A DNA stretch of 64,000 nt from the NCBI RefSeq assembly GCF_000876015.1, contig NZ_BBQM01000023.1, positions 248,001-312,000 on the forward strand, in the 5' to 3' direction. Positions 43,016 to 51,937 of the stretch are shown piece by piece. The notes beneath the pieces were generated by a model. That model was not told the origin of the DNA, did not search any database, and saw only the letters and a program-made list of their open reading frames with translations. The translations under genes and the position numbers were made by a program. Every line of letters begins with the position of its first letter. Position 1 is the stretch's first letter. The DNA is from Cupriavidus basilensis. GTDB taxonomy: Bacteria > Pseudomonadota > Gammaproteobacteria > Burkholderiales > Burkholderiaceae.

Positions 43016-45241
43016 CTAGCGCGCGCCGCCCTGGTAGCCGTAGTAGCCGCCGTAGCTCGAGCGCAGCTGCAGCGGCGGCTTGGGCACGTCGGTCAGCAGC
43101 ACGCCCTGCAGCAGCACGCTGCCGTTGTTCAGGCGCCGCGCGGTCTCGGCCACCTCGTTGGCGGAATGGCGGCCGTGCCGCACCACCAGCAGCGTGGTGC
43201 CGGCGTGCCGGCCCAGCAGCGCGGCGTCGGTCACGGCGAGCACGGGCGGCGTGTCGATGATCACCATGTCGTAGCGCTGCTTGAAGCAGTCGAGCAGGGA
43301 GTCCAGGCGGTCGCCCATCAGCAGCTCGGCCGGGTCGCCCGGCAGCGTGCCGCGCGGCAGCACGTCCAGCCCCGGCAGCACGTCATGCGCGACCGCCGAT
43401 TCGATGTCGGTGCCCATCAGCGCGTCCGACAGGCCCGGCACCTGCGGCAGGCCGAAATGCGAGTGGACCTCGCCGCGGCGCATGTCGCCGTCGATCAGCA
43501 GCACGCGCTTGCGTCCGGTGGCCACCAGCGCGGCCAGGTTGACCGACATGAACGACTTGCCCGCGTCCTGGCTGGCGCCGGTGAGCATCACCACGTTGTT
43601 CCTGGCGCTGGCCAGCGCGCCCTGCAGGCTGGTGCGCAGGCTGCGCACGCCCTCCACCGCGATGTCGTCCGGCGCGCGCGCGGCCAGCACGCTCTGGCGG
43701 CTGCGGCCCAGGCGCAGCTCGCGCTGCAGGCGCAACTGGGTGCGGCTGCGCGGCACCACCGCGCACACCGGCACGCCCAGCATCCGCTCGAGCTCCTGCG
43801 GGTTCTCCACGCCGCCCCACAGCCCCTTGCGCAGGAACGCCAGCAGCGCGCCCAGCACCAGCCCCACGCCGCCGCTGATGAGCACCAGCACGGCGCGCTG
43901 CGGGCGCACCGGCTCGTCGGCCGGCTCGGCGAAGTCCACCACGCGCACGTTGCCCACCTGCCCGGCCTTGATCACGCGCAGTTGCTGGGCGTTGTTGAGC
44001 AGGTTGGTGTACAGCTCGGTGTTGACGCGCACGTCGCGTTCGAGCCGCACCGCGGTCTGCTCGGTGTCGGGCAGCACCGAGACGCGGCGCTTGAGCGCGC
44101 CCTGCTGCGCGGTCAGCGTGGCGATCTGCGCGGTGATCGCGCTTACCGCCGGGTTCTCGTCGGTATAGAGCGTGCGCACCTCGGCCAGGCGCGTGGTCAG
44201 CTTGTCGAGCGAGGCCTTGTTGTCGACGATCTGCTGCAGCAGCAGCCGGCTTTCCTCGCCCAGGTTGACGGTGCCCTGGCGGTTGCGGAAGGCGTTGTAG
44301 CGCTCCTCGGCCTGGTCCACCTGCTTGCGCAGCGCCGGCAGCTGCTGGTCGAGGAAGGCCAGCGTGTGCTCGGCCTCGGCCGAGCGGCGGCCGATGTCCT
44401 GCTGCACGAACTGGCGCGCGATGGTGTTGATGATGTCGGCGGTGAGCTTGGCGCTGGGCCCTTCGATGCTGGCGCGGATGATGCCGGACTGCAGCGCCAG
44501 CTCGCCCACCGAGAGCGCGCGCTGCACGCGCTCCACGGTGCCCACGGTGGAATAGCGCACCAGCTCGAACTGCGAGCCCTTGCGCCCGGCCAGCTCGTCC
44601 ACGCGCACGCTGACCGGGCCCAGCGGCGTGGCGGCGCTGGCTTCCTCGCCCACGCGCCCCTGCAGCACGGCCTTGCCCTCGGGGTCGCGCACGGTGAAGC
44701 TGCGCTCGCCGTCGGACACCAGCACGAAGCGCTTGCCATAGAACTTCTGCGGCGTCTCGAACGACGACACCGTGATCGACTCGGCGCCCCAGGCGTAGTC
44801 GGACAGGCCCAGCAGCGTGGTGGGCGCCGCCATGCCGTCGTTGAGCGACGCCAGCCAGCGCCCGACCACGGGGAAGTAACGCGGCCCGGCGGCGATGTCC
44901 AGATGCAGCTTGCGCACCGCCTCTTCCACCACCAGCCGCGAGCGCAGCAGCTCGGTCTCGGCCGCCGCGGTGGACTTGGAGTCGAAGATCGACGACAGCG
45001 TCTGCAGCGAATTCTGGTTCTGGTTGTTGGGGTTGCCCTTGCTGTCCTCGACCTGGATCAGCGCGTCGGCGCGGTAGACCGGGCTTTGCAGCAGCGCGAA
45101 GGCGGTGCCCGCCAGCAGCGCGACCAGCGTGACCGCCGCGATCATGCGCCAGTTCTCCAGCAGCGTGACGAGGTAGTCGGACAGGCGAAGCTCCGTGGCG
45201 CTGGAGACGTCGGTGTACTGGGTATCGAACTTGGCAGCCAT
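43016..45241 (-). CDS. wzc: Polysaccharide biosynthesis BY-kinase (Wzc/BceF-like)
   Basis: A 741-residue chain-length regulator and tyrosine autokinase of the inner membrane. Two helices (about 32-52 and 440-460) bracket a periplasmic Wzz-type coiled domain; the ATPase has Walker A TGASQDAGKSF, Walker A' VLLIDGDMRR and Walker B MVIIDTPP, and the C-terminus is a Tyr cluster (RSSYGGYYGYQGGAR) typical of autophosphorylation sites. Works with the outer-membrane exporter Wza and phosphatase Wzb, neither of which is present in the window. Same operon as the priming transferase and gmd. Confidence 0.93.
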   Translation of the reverse strand: MAAKFDTQYTDVSSATELRLSDYLVTLLENWRMIAAVTLVALLAGTAFALLQSPVYRADALIQVEDSKGNPNNQNQNSLQTLSSIFDSKSTAAAETELLRSRLVVEEAVRKLHLDIAAGPRYFPVVGRWLASLNDGMAAPTTLLGLSDYAWGAESITVSSFETPQKFYGKRFVLVSDGERSFTVRDPEGKAVLQGRVGEEASAATPLGPVSVRVDELAGRKGSQFELVRYSTVGTVERVQRALSVGELALQSGIIRASIEGPSAKLTADIINTIARQFVQQDIGRRSAEAEHTLAFLDQQLPALRKQVDQAEERYNAFRNRQGTVNLGEESRLLLQQIVDNKASLDKLTTRLAEVRTLYTDENPAVSAITAQIATLTAQQGALKRRVSVLPDTEQTAVRLERDVRVNTELYTNLLNNAQQLRVIKAGQVGNVRVVDFAEPADEPVRPQRAVLVLISGGVGLVLGALLAFLRKGLWGGVENPQELERMLGVPVCAVVPRSRTQLRLQRELRLGRSRQSVLAARAPDDIAVEGVRSLRTSLQGALASARNNVVMLTGASQDAGKSFMSVNLAALVATGRKRVLLIDGDMRRGEVHSHFGLPQVPGLSDALMGTDIESAVAHDVLPGLDVLPRGTLPGDPAELLMGDRLDSLLDCFKQRYDMVIIDTPPVLAVTDAALLGRHAGTTLLVVRHGRHSANEVAETARRLNNGSVLLQGVLLTDVPKPPLQLRSSYGGYYGYQGGAR

Positions 45242-45313
45242 AACAAGCGACTCCCTGATGGCGATTGCTTCCCGCCGGGGGCTGCGCCAGCGCAGTCCCC
45301 GGTCCCCTCTGTG

Positions 45314-46693
45314 TCAGTACGCGTTGCGGTGGATCAGCCCCTTGGCCACGGTGGCCGCGATGATGCGCATGTCCAGCGCGAACGACCAGTTGCCGAGGTA
45401 GTACAGGTCGCAGGCGATGCGGCCTTCCATCTTCTCGATGCGGTCGGTCTCGCCGCGGAAGCCGTTGACCTGGGCCCAGCCGGTGATGCCGGGCTTGACG
45501 CGGTAGCGGTGGATATAGCCGCTCACCAGCTTCTGGTACTGGTCGTCGTGCTCGATGGCGTGCGGGCGCGGGCCCACCACCGACATGTCGCCGCGCAGCA
45601 CGTTGAAGAACTGCGGCAGCTCGTCCAGGCTGGTGCGGCGCAGGAAGGCGCCCACGCGCGTGATGCGCGGGTCGTCGCGGGTGGCCTGCGTGACCACGCC
45701 CGTGGCTTCCACGTGCGCGCGCATCGAGCGGAACTTGTAGATGGTGAAGATGCGGCCGTCGGTGCTCTTGCGCTTCTGCTTGAACAGCACCGGCCCCGGC
45801 GACGAGAGCTTGACCGCGATGGCGATGGCCAGCAGCAGCGGCGACAGCCCGACCAGCGCGGCGGCGGCGAACAGGCGGTCGAACACGTCCTTCTGCCGCA
45901 GCGCGCTGTCGGACAGCGGCGAGGCCACCAGGTTGATGGCGGGCATGCCGATCAGGCTGATGGTGCCGCTGTCGAACAGCGCCAGGCTGCGCAGGTCCGG
46001 CATGAAGCGCACGTTGACCAGTTCCTCGCGGAACTCCGCCACGAACTCCAGGATGGTGCGCTCCTCCGACAGCGGCAGCGCCAGCCACACTTCATGGATG
46101 TCCTGCGAGCGGATGTAGCGGTGGAACGCGGCGCGGTCCTCGAAGGTGGGCACCTTCACGTTGAGGCTGCCCACCGCCGGCGCCACGTTGAACGCCGCCA
46201 CCACGCGAAAGCCCGAGGCCGGCGCCGCCGCGCTGCGGCGGATCACCGCGCTGCAGTGCGCGCCGCAGCCCACCACCGCGACCTTGTGCAGGTTCATGCC
46301 GGCGCTGCGCATCTGCCCCAGCACGCCGTGCGTGAGCAGGCGCGAGAGGATCAGCAGCGCGCCGGTGGAAGCCGTCCAGTAGACGAACCACAACCGCGAC
46401 ACGGTGGCGGCGTGGTGCAGCGAGAACAGCACCATGATGCCGCACAGCTGCACCAGCAGCCAGGCCAGCGCGAGGTGTCCGGCCAGCCCGAACTTGGAGC
46501 GCCCGCGCCACGACTCGTAGATGCCGAAGGCCGGGAACAGCGCCAGCGTGAAGGCCACCGACAAGGCGAGGAAAACGTCGTAGAAGGTGCGCTGCGCCAT
46601 CTCGTCGAAGCGGATGTGCGAAGCGATGGCGGCGCCCGCGAACACCAGCGCGACGTCCAGCAGGCGCGCCAGCAAGCCTTCGATCTTCAGCAT
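45314..46693 (-). CDS. wcaJ: Undecaprenyl-phosphate glucose phosphotransferase (WcaJ-like)
   Basis: A 459-residue polyprenyl-phosphate hexose-1-phosphate transferase that starts repeat-unit synthesis at the inner membrane. The N-terminal half has about four to five helices and a CoA-binding-like Rossmann region (KVAVVGCGAHCSAVIRR); the C-terminal catalytic domain has VKLSSPGPVLFKQKRKSTDGRIFTIYKFRSM, DELPQFFNVLRGDMSVVGPRPHAIEHD and KPGITGWAQVNGFRGET, the usual PglC/WcaJ signature. ATG 46693 has GAGAGGGG upstream. It follows manC by 110 bases. Confidence 0.92.
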   Translation of the reverse strand: MLKIEGLLARLLDVALVFAGAAIASHIRFDEMAQRTFYDVFLALSVAFTLALFPAFGIYESWRGRSKFGLAGHLALAWLLVQLCGIMVLFSLHHAATVSRLWFVYWTASTGALLILSRLLTHGVLGQMRSAGMNLHKVAVVGCGAHCSAVIRRSAAAPASGFRVVAAFNVAPAVGSLNVKVPTFEDRAAFHRYIRSQDIHEVWLALPLSEERTILEFVAEFREELVNVRFMPDLRSLALFDSGTISLIGMPAINLVASPLSDSALRQKDVFDRLFAAAALVGLSPLLLAIAIAVKLSSPGPVLFKQKRKSTDGRIFTIYKFRSMRAHVEATGVVTQATRDDPRITRVGAFLRRTSLDELPQFFNVLRGDMSVVGPRPHAIEHDDQYQKLVSGYIHRYRVKPGITGWAQVNGFRGETDRIEKMEGRIACDLYYLGNWSFALDMRIIAATVAKGLIHRNAY

Positions 46694-46803
46694 TTCCCCT
46701 CTCCCGATGCCTTCCCGCCACGGCCCGGGACCACGCCCGCGCCACGTCTTGCCGCCCGTTCTTCCGCCGCCTCCCCGCGGCGCCCCCGCCCGTGCGCGCC
46801 GCG

Positions 46804-48357
46804 TCAGGCGCAGCGCCCGTAGGTGTCGTCCACGCGCACGATGTCGTCCTCGCCGAGATAGCCGCCGGACTGCACCTCGATGATTTCCAGCGGCAGCTTC
46901 CCGGGGTTTTCCAGCCGGTGGAGCACGCCCAGCGGGATGAAGGTGGACTGGTTTTCGCTGAGCAGGAACTTCTCCTCGCCGCGCACCACCAGCGCGGTGC
47001 CGCTGACCACCACCCAGTGCTCGGCGCGGTGGTGATGCAGCTGCAGCGACAGGCGCGCGCCGGGCTGCACCACGATGCGCTTGACCTGGAAGCGGTCGCC
47101 GTGCTCGATGGAGTCGTAGAAGCCCCACGGGCGCCGCACCTTGCGGTGGGCGTCGGCTTCCGGCGCGTGCTGGATCTTCATGCGCGCCACCACGTCCTTG
47201 ACGTCCTGCACGTGCGAGCGGTCCACCACCAGCACCGCGTCGGCGGTCTCTACCACCACGATGTTGCTGGTGCCCACGCAGGCCACCAGGCGGCCGTCGG
47301 AATGCACGTAGCTGGAGTGCGCGCCCTCGAACACCACGCGCCCGCGCGCGGCGTTGCCGGCGGTGTCCTTGTCCATCGCGTCCCACACCGCGTCCCACGA
47401 GCCGAGGTCGGACCAGCCCGCCTCGAGCGGCACCACCACGCCGCGGCAGGGCGCGTCGCCGCAGTCGAGCCGCTCCATCACGGCGTAGTCGATCGAGTCC
47501 GAGGGGCTCAGCAGGAACTGCCGCGCGCACGGCCGGAAGAACTGGCCGTCCTGCTCGCCTTCGGCGGCCGCGGCGACGCACATTTCGTGGATGGCCGGGT
47601 GCAGCGATTCGATGGCCTTGAGCCAGACCGAGGCGCGCACCACGAAGATGCCGCTGTTCCACCAGTAGTTGCCGCTGGCCACGTACTGCGCGGCCAGCTC
47701 CAGCGCCGGCTTTTCGACGAAGCGCTCCATGTGGCGCACGCCGTCGGCCATCGGCTCGCCGAGCTTGATGTAGCCGTAGCCGGTGTCGGGCCGCGTGGGC
47801 GGCACGCCGAGCGTGACGATGGCGCCCTGCTCCGCGTGGCTGGCGGCCAGCGCCAGCGCGCGGTGGAAGGCGCCGGTGTCGGGGATGGCGTGATCGGCGG
47901 GCATCACCACCAGGATCGCGTCGGCGCCGTCGGCGCGCGCCAGCGTGGCGGCCAGTGTCAGCGCGGGCGCGGTGTTGCGGCGCGCCGGCTCCACCACCAG
48001 CCGGCCCTGCATGCCGCCGGCCTGCAGCTGCTCGGCGGTGACGAAGCGATGCTCGTCGCCGCACACGATGATGGCGGTGGCGTCCACCGGGTGCCGGCCG
48101 GAGAAGCCCTGCATGCGCCGCACGGTGGCCTGCAGCAGCGAGTCCGGGCCGACCAGATCGATCAGCTGCTTGGGAAAGTGCTCCCGCGACAACGGCCACA
48201 GCCGCGTGCCGGCGCCGCCGGCCAGCACCACCGGCGTGATGCGCAGGCGCGCGGCCACGTCCTGCGCCTGCGCGGGCGCCGCTGCCGGCGCTTGCATGGA
48301 TGGCGCCGACTGCATCGGCAACGTCCCGGCCACGGCTTCCACGAGCGTCTTCGACAT
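46804..48357 (-). CDS. manC: Bifunctional mannose-1-phosphate guanylyltransferase / mannose-6-phosphate isomerase
   Basis: A 517-residue enzyme. Residues about 40-330 are the nucleotidyltransferase with VVLAGGAGTRLWPLSREHFPKQ and FVEKP; residues about 380-510 are a type II isomerase cupin with RPWGFYDSIEHGDRFQVKRIVV, LQLHHHRAEHWVVVSG and ENQSTFIPLGVLHRLENPG. It makes GDP-mannose for gmd and for mannosyl transfer. The first 40 residues (Met-, Ala- and Gln-rich) are a variable extension; ATG 48357 is chosen for its ribosome-binding-like GAGGG upstream. It heads the main leftward sugar-nucleotide operon, behind the AraC-type regulator gene. Confidence 0.95.
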   Translation of the reverse strand: MSKTLVEAVAGTLPMQSAPSMQAPAAAPAQAQDVAARLRITPVVLAGGAGTRLWPLSREHFPKQLIDLVGPDSLLQATVRRMQGFSGRHPVDATAIIVCGDEHRFVTAEQLQAGGMQGRLVVEPARRNTAPALTLAATLARADGADAILVVMPADHAIPDTGAFHRALALAASHAEQGAIVTLGVPPTRPDTGYGYIKLGEPMADGVRHMERFVEKPALELAAQYVASGNYWWNSGIFVVRASVWLKAIESLHPAIHEMCVAAAAEGEQDGQFFRPCARQFLLSPSDSIDYAVMERLDCGDAPCRGVVVPLEAGWSDLGSWDAVWDAMDKDTAGNAARGRVVFEGAHSSYVHSDGRLVACVGTSNIVVVETADAVLVVDRSHVQDVKDVVARMKIQHAPEADAHRKVRRPWGFYDSIEHGDRFQVKRIVVQPGARLSLQLHHHRAEHWVVVSGTALVVRGEEKFLLSENQSTFIPLGVLHRLENPGKLPLEIIEVQSGGYLGEDDIVRVDDTYGRCA

Positions 48358-48497
48358 ATCCCTGCCCTCCTCGATCGGGAGCCGCGCTCCCGGCGCGCCG
48401 CGCAGCGCGTCGCCCGTTGTCCGATGCGGCATCGCGCATGCGCGGCGATGCCGCCTGCGCTGCGCCCTGTGCAGCTGCCGCGGTGCGCGCATGGCGC

Positions 48498-49502
48498 TCA
48501 CCCCGCGCAGGCGATGCCGGCCTTGCTGCGCTGGCGGTACTCGGTCGGCGAGATCGACATGCGCTTGCGGAAGATCTTGGCCAGCCGGTCGCCATTGCCC
48601 ATGCCGCAGCGGCGCGCCACCTTGTCGACCGGCAGCTCGGTCTCGGCGAGGAAGCTGCAGGCGGTGTCGAGCCGCGCATGCAGCAGGTAGTCGGACGGCG
48701 TCACGCCCATCTCGAGCTTGAAGCGGCGCAGGAAGTTGCGCTCGCTCATGGTCGCCACCTGGGCCGCGTCGGACACGGAGATCTGCTGCTCGCAGTGCTC
48801 GTGCAGCCACCGCGCGGCGGCGCGGATCTTGTCGCCCACGCTGGTGGTGCCGGTGTCGGCCAGGCGCGGCATCAGGCGCGCGGTCCAGGCCGGCATCACG
48901 CGGCTGCCCACCGCGCGCGCCACGTCCAGGCCGAGATCGCGCTTGATGAGCGTGAGCGCGCTGCGCACCAGCTCGTACTGCTCGCCCGATTCGTCGGCGC
49001 TGTGCAGCCCGTAGACCACATTGCCGTGCTCGCCGCCCTGCGACTTGAGGATGCCCGCGGCGGCCAGCACCGCGCGCCCTTCCGCGATCGGACGCACCGT
49101 CGCGGTCCGCGGCGTCACCACGCGCAGCCAGCGCAGCAGCCGCTCGTCGGCCGCGGCATTGCGCGCGCCGGCGCCGCCGGCGATGAACAGCACGTCGAAG
49201 CCGGCGAACTCGCGCGGGTCGAGCCCGTCGGTCCAGACCCGCAGCGCCGACGAGCAGGCCACGCTGCCGCCATCCACGGACAGCAGCTGGACGTCGTAGG
49301 CGGCTTCCTTGCCCGCGCCGGACGCGGAGCATTCATTGGCAGTCTGGAACAGCTCTGCCACCAGACCGGCACCTAGTAGTGAAAATCCGTCGAACAGGAG
49401 AATACCGACGCGTCGCGCGGCGCACTTGGAACGATTAATGGAAGTACTAAACGAGGAACTGAGCCAACTAACCGTCGCCGGTTCGAGCTGCGCATAGGGC
49501 AT
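48498..49502 (-). CDS. GlxA/AraC-family transcriptional regulator (DJ-1/PfpI domain + HTH)
   Basis: A 334-residue regulator. Residues about 30-200 are a DJ-1/PfpI-like domain (VGILLFDGFSLLGAGLVAELFQ and FIAGGAGARNA), and residues about 225-330 an AraC HTH pair with ISVSDAAQVATMSERNFLRRFKLEMGVTPSDYLLHARLD and VDKVARRCGMGNGDRLAKIFRKRMSISPTEYRQR. The N-terminal domain lacks an obvious catalytic Cys at the usual elbow, as in other regulators of this type. RBS GGGGGA precedes ATG 49502. Upstream is a 646-bp AT-rich region with a palindrome, downstream the GDP-mannose gene, so it probably regulates the polysaccharide operon. Confidence 0.88.
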   Translation of the reverse strand: MPYAQLEPATVSWLSSSFSTSINRSKCAARRVGILLFDGFSLLGAGLVAELFQTANECSASGAGKEAAYDVQLLSVDGGSVACSSALRVWTDGLDPREFAGFDVLFIAGGAGARNAAADERLLRWLRVVTPRTATVRPIAEGRAVLAAAGILKSQGGEHGNVVYGLHSADESGEQYELVRSALTLIKRDLGLDVARAVGSRVMPAWTARLMPRLADTGTTSVGDKIRAAARWLHEHCEQQISVSDAAQVATMSERNFLRRFKLEMGVTPSDYLLHARLDTACSFLAETELPVDKVARRCGMGNGDRLAKIFRKRMSISPTEYRQRSKAGIACAG

Positions 49503-50148
49503 GGTTTTCCCCCCATTGAATTGACCGTTTCCTTCGAGAATTTTTTAATTGGTGTTGCGTTGCATCGTAGACATCCCGAAACCGTAGGAATACGGCGGTG
49601 TCGGAAAGTAGCGAAGTGTTGGCGGAAGGCGTCCGTCTATCAGAATAATCCCTGAAAAGTCCGTGCGACTCCCACTCCACCAGCAGGATTTAGGCCTGCT
49701 CGACGGTGCCAGCCCGGCTCCGGGGCGGCTTTGGACAACGCTCTTGCACTGTAGTGCAGCATGTTGCGAAGCAGCAAATATGGCGTAAAAACCAGTGCGC
49801 GCCAGCGAACATAGTGACCAATTAAAGTGCATGCCGGCATATAGGCAAGCCATTAACTTTTGCTTACAATTTTTCACTAGGCAGGCGCATGGCGTTGCCT
49901 GGTTATTTACAAATAAAAAAATTCGGAAAAAATAATTAATATGCTCCATTCGATATGGCCGGAGGCGGCGCGCAGTTCGCGTGATTCTTCCACTGTTACC
50001 GCGTCTTTCAGCGCGCAGGTGCCGTGCGCGCCGCCCGCGCGGCGGGCGGCGACATGGAAAGAAACGGCGGGAACGTAAGAGGCAGGCCCGCCCGGCTGGC
50101 GGGCAAAGCCAGGCGGCGGGCGGGCGATCGCGGCCGCGCGGCAGGCGT
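49503..50148. other. 646-bp AT-rich intergenic region upstream of the AraC-type regulator
   Basis: No gene is supported on either strand. It is far more AT-rich than the rest of the window, particularly 49850-49940. Features: palindrome TGCACT/AGTGCA with a GT centre (49745-49758), a 6-bp stem AGCAGG/CCTGCT (49682-49700), ATGCCGGCAT (near 49831), and a 7-bp stem GCCCGCC/GGCGGGC (50086-50104) downstream of the PIG-L gene. It probably carries the promoter region for the leftward regulator and polysaccharide operon and could be bound by an H-NS-type protein. Confidence 0.6.
49745..49758. promoter_or_regulatory. 14-bp perfect palindrome, candidate operator
   Basis: TGCACT and AGTGCA around GT, about 240 bases upstream of the GlxA/AraC-type start. 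Position and symmetry suggest a regulator-binding site; identity unknown. Confidence 0.4.
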
Positions 50149-50838
50149 TCAGTCGCCCCAGCGCATGCGCAGGACGTGCAGCACCTCGGCCAGCGCGAAG
50201 CCGGATTCGGCGCCGCGCCACTGCGCCAGCGCGGTGACGCCGGCCACGCCGACGAGGTGGCCGGCGCCTTCGTGGATCTGCGAGACATGCCTGCGCAGCG
50301 CGTCGATCTTGCGCTGCCAGGTCGCGCTCACGTCGATGTACAAGGTGCCGCCGGCGACGTCGACGATGCCGCCGCCGCCCCAGCACGTGGCCGGGTACTC
50401 GTAGGCGGCCACCAGTCCCGGCGCGTGCTTGGCGCGGCTCGGCCGCGTGGCGGCCAGCCCGACCTCCCAGCAGTAGCGGTGGTCCTGGTGCGAGGACGCC
50501 AGCGGGATCAGCACCTCGTCCGGCTCGAAGCGGTTCTGCAGCATGTCCAGCCGGTGGATCATCTGCGCGCGCGGCACGGTGTCGAGCGCGCCGTCGAAGC
50601 CGGTGGTCAGGACCTCGGTGGCCTGCACGCCCAGCACGTTCATCGACTCCAGGAACTCGTTGAGGCGCTCGCGCTCGCCGACCACCCGGCCCAGGTTCAG
50701 CGAGCGGCTGGTGCCGGCCGTGGCCAGCACCACCATGACCTCACCGCCGGCGTCGACCACGCGCGCGAGGTAGCCGCCCACGCCCAGCTCGGCGTCGTCG
50801 GCGTGCGGGCTCAGGACAAGTACACGCTTGCGTTCCAT
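50149..50838 (-). CDS. PIG-L family deacetylase
   Basis: A 229-residue zinc-dependent deacetylase of the LmbE/PIG-L family, which removes N-acetyl groups from sugars. The metal motif is SPHADDAELGVGGYLARV at the N-terminus and the second His motif is SSHQDHRYCWEVG; both are intact. No signal peptide, so it acts in the cytosol on nucleotide- or lipid-linked amino sugars. It lies in a three-gene leftward unit (flippase, glycosyltransferase, deacetylase). ATG 50838 is supported by GGAGG upstream. A deacetylated amino sugar in the polymer would carry a free amine. Confidence 0.88.
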   Translation of the reverse strand: MERKRVLVLSPHADDAELGVGGYLARVVDAGGEVMVVLATAGTSRSLNLGRVVGERERLNEFLESMNVLGVQATEVLTTGFDGALDTVPRAQMIHRLDMLQNRFEPDEVLIPLASSHQDHRYCWEVGLAATRPSRAKHAPGLVAAYEYPATCWGGGGIVDVAGGTLYIDVSATWQRKIDALRRHVSQIHEGAGHLVGVAGVTALAQWRGAESGFALAEVLHVLRMRWGD

Positions 50839-50878
50839 CTCTGCCTCCTCCTGTTTCTATGCCTCCCCGCGGCGGCGC

Positions 50879-51937
50879 TCAGGCCGAGCTCACCAGCCGG
50901 CGCGCCAGCGCGCGGTACTGGCCGGCGGTGTCGTTCAGCGTGAGGCCGTCGAGCGAGCGCGCCATGCGCGGCTGGGCCAGCGCGCGCGTGAGCGCCGCGC
51001 CGTAGGCGGCGGCGTCGCCGGTATCGAGCAGTTGCACGCCCGGGTAGTCGCACGCGAAGGCGAAGGCGGGAATCGCGCTGGCAACCACCGGCACGCCAGC
51101 GGCCAGCGCCTCGAGAAAGGCGATGCTGTGCGCCTCCGAGGCCGACGGCATGGCGAACACCGTCGCCGAGGCCAGCAGCTCCGGCACGTTGTTCTGCGGG
51201 CCGTTGACCCACACCTTGTCGCCCAGGCCAAGACCGGATACCTGCGCGCAGACCTCGGCGTAGTAGGCCGGGTCCTCGATCACGCCGTACATCTCCAGCC
51301 GCGCGTCGGGCACGTCGCGCAGCGCCTCGCGGAACGCCAGCACGGTCTGCAGCTGATTCTTGATGGCCGCGTAGCGGCCCACCTGCACCACCAGCGGCGC
51401 GCGCGCCGGCACGGCCGGGCGGATGAAGAAGCGGCCGGTGTCCACGCCGTTGGGGATGACCGCCATGAGCGGATGCTCGCCCACCGCGCCGATGTAGTCG
51501 CGGAGGTTCCCCTGCGACACGCCGATCACGGCGCGCGCGCGCGTGGACAGCAGCCGCTCGACGTTGCGGAACAGCTTGCGCTCGAAGTCGTTGGCGGCCG
51601 AGTGCATCACGTACACCACCGGCACGCGCGACGGCAGCGCGCGCGCGTAGAACGCCGGGATGGTGGCGTGGGCGAACAGGATGTCGGGCCGGCACGCGCG
51701 CAGCACGCCGCGCAGGTGCCACAGCCGCCCGGGCAGCTTGTGCGGCCGGGCGGGGAACAGGCAGCGCACGCCGGCGGCGTCGAGCTGGGCGCGCAGCGGC
51801 GCGAAGTCGTCCTGCTGCGGCATCAGCGCCGACACGCACACGGTGTCGCCGTGGGACTGCTGGTGGATCGCCAGGTCCTTGGCCAGCATCTCCGCGCCCG
51901 ACAGGCGCGGGGTCAGCACCAGATGAAGAATCCGCAT
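50879..51937 (-). CDS. GT4-family glycosyltransferase
   Basis: A 352-residue GT-B enzyme with MRILHLVLTPRLSGAEMLAKDL, QVGRYAAIKNQLQTVLAF and the EX7E-type region PSASEAHSIAFLEALAAGVPVVAS. Tandem ATGs occur at 51940 and 51937; the second is preferred because AGGAGG ends only one base before the first, leaving four bases before the second. The first ATG would overlap the flippase stop as ATGA. Same leftward unit as the PIG-L deacetylase 40 bases downstream. Confidence 0.86.
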   Translation of the reverse strand: MRILHLVLTPRLSGAEMLAKDLAIHQQSHGDTVCVSALMPQQDDFAPLRAQLDAAGVRCLFPARPHKLPGRLWHLRGVLRACRPDILFAHATIPAFYARALPSRVPVVYVMHSAANDFERKLFRNVERLLSTRARAVIGVSQGNLRDYIGAVGEHPLMAVIPNGVDTGRFFIRPAVPARAPLVVQVGRYAAIKNQLQTVLAFREALRDVPDARLEMYGVIEDPAYYAEVCAQVSGLGLGDKVWVNGPQNNVPELLASATVFAMPSASEAHSIAFLEALAAGVPVVASAIPAFAFACDYPGVQLLDTGDAAAYGAALTRALAQPRMARSLDGLTLNDTAGQYRALARRLVSSA

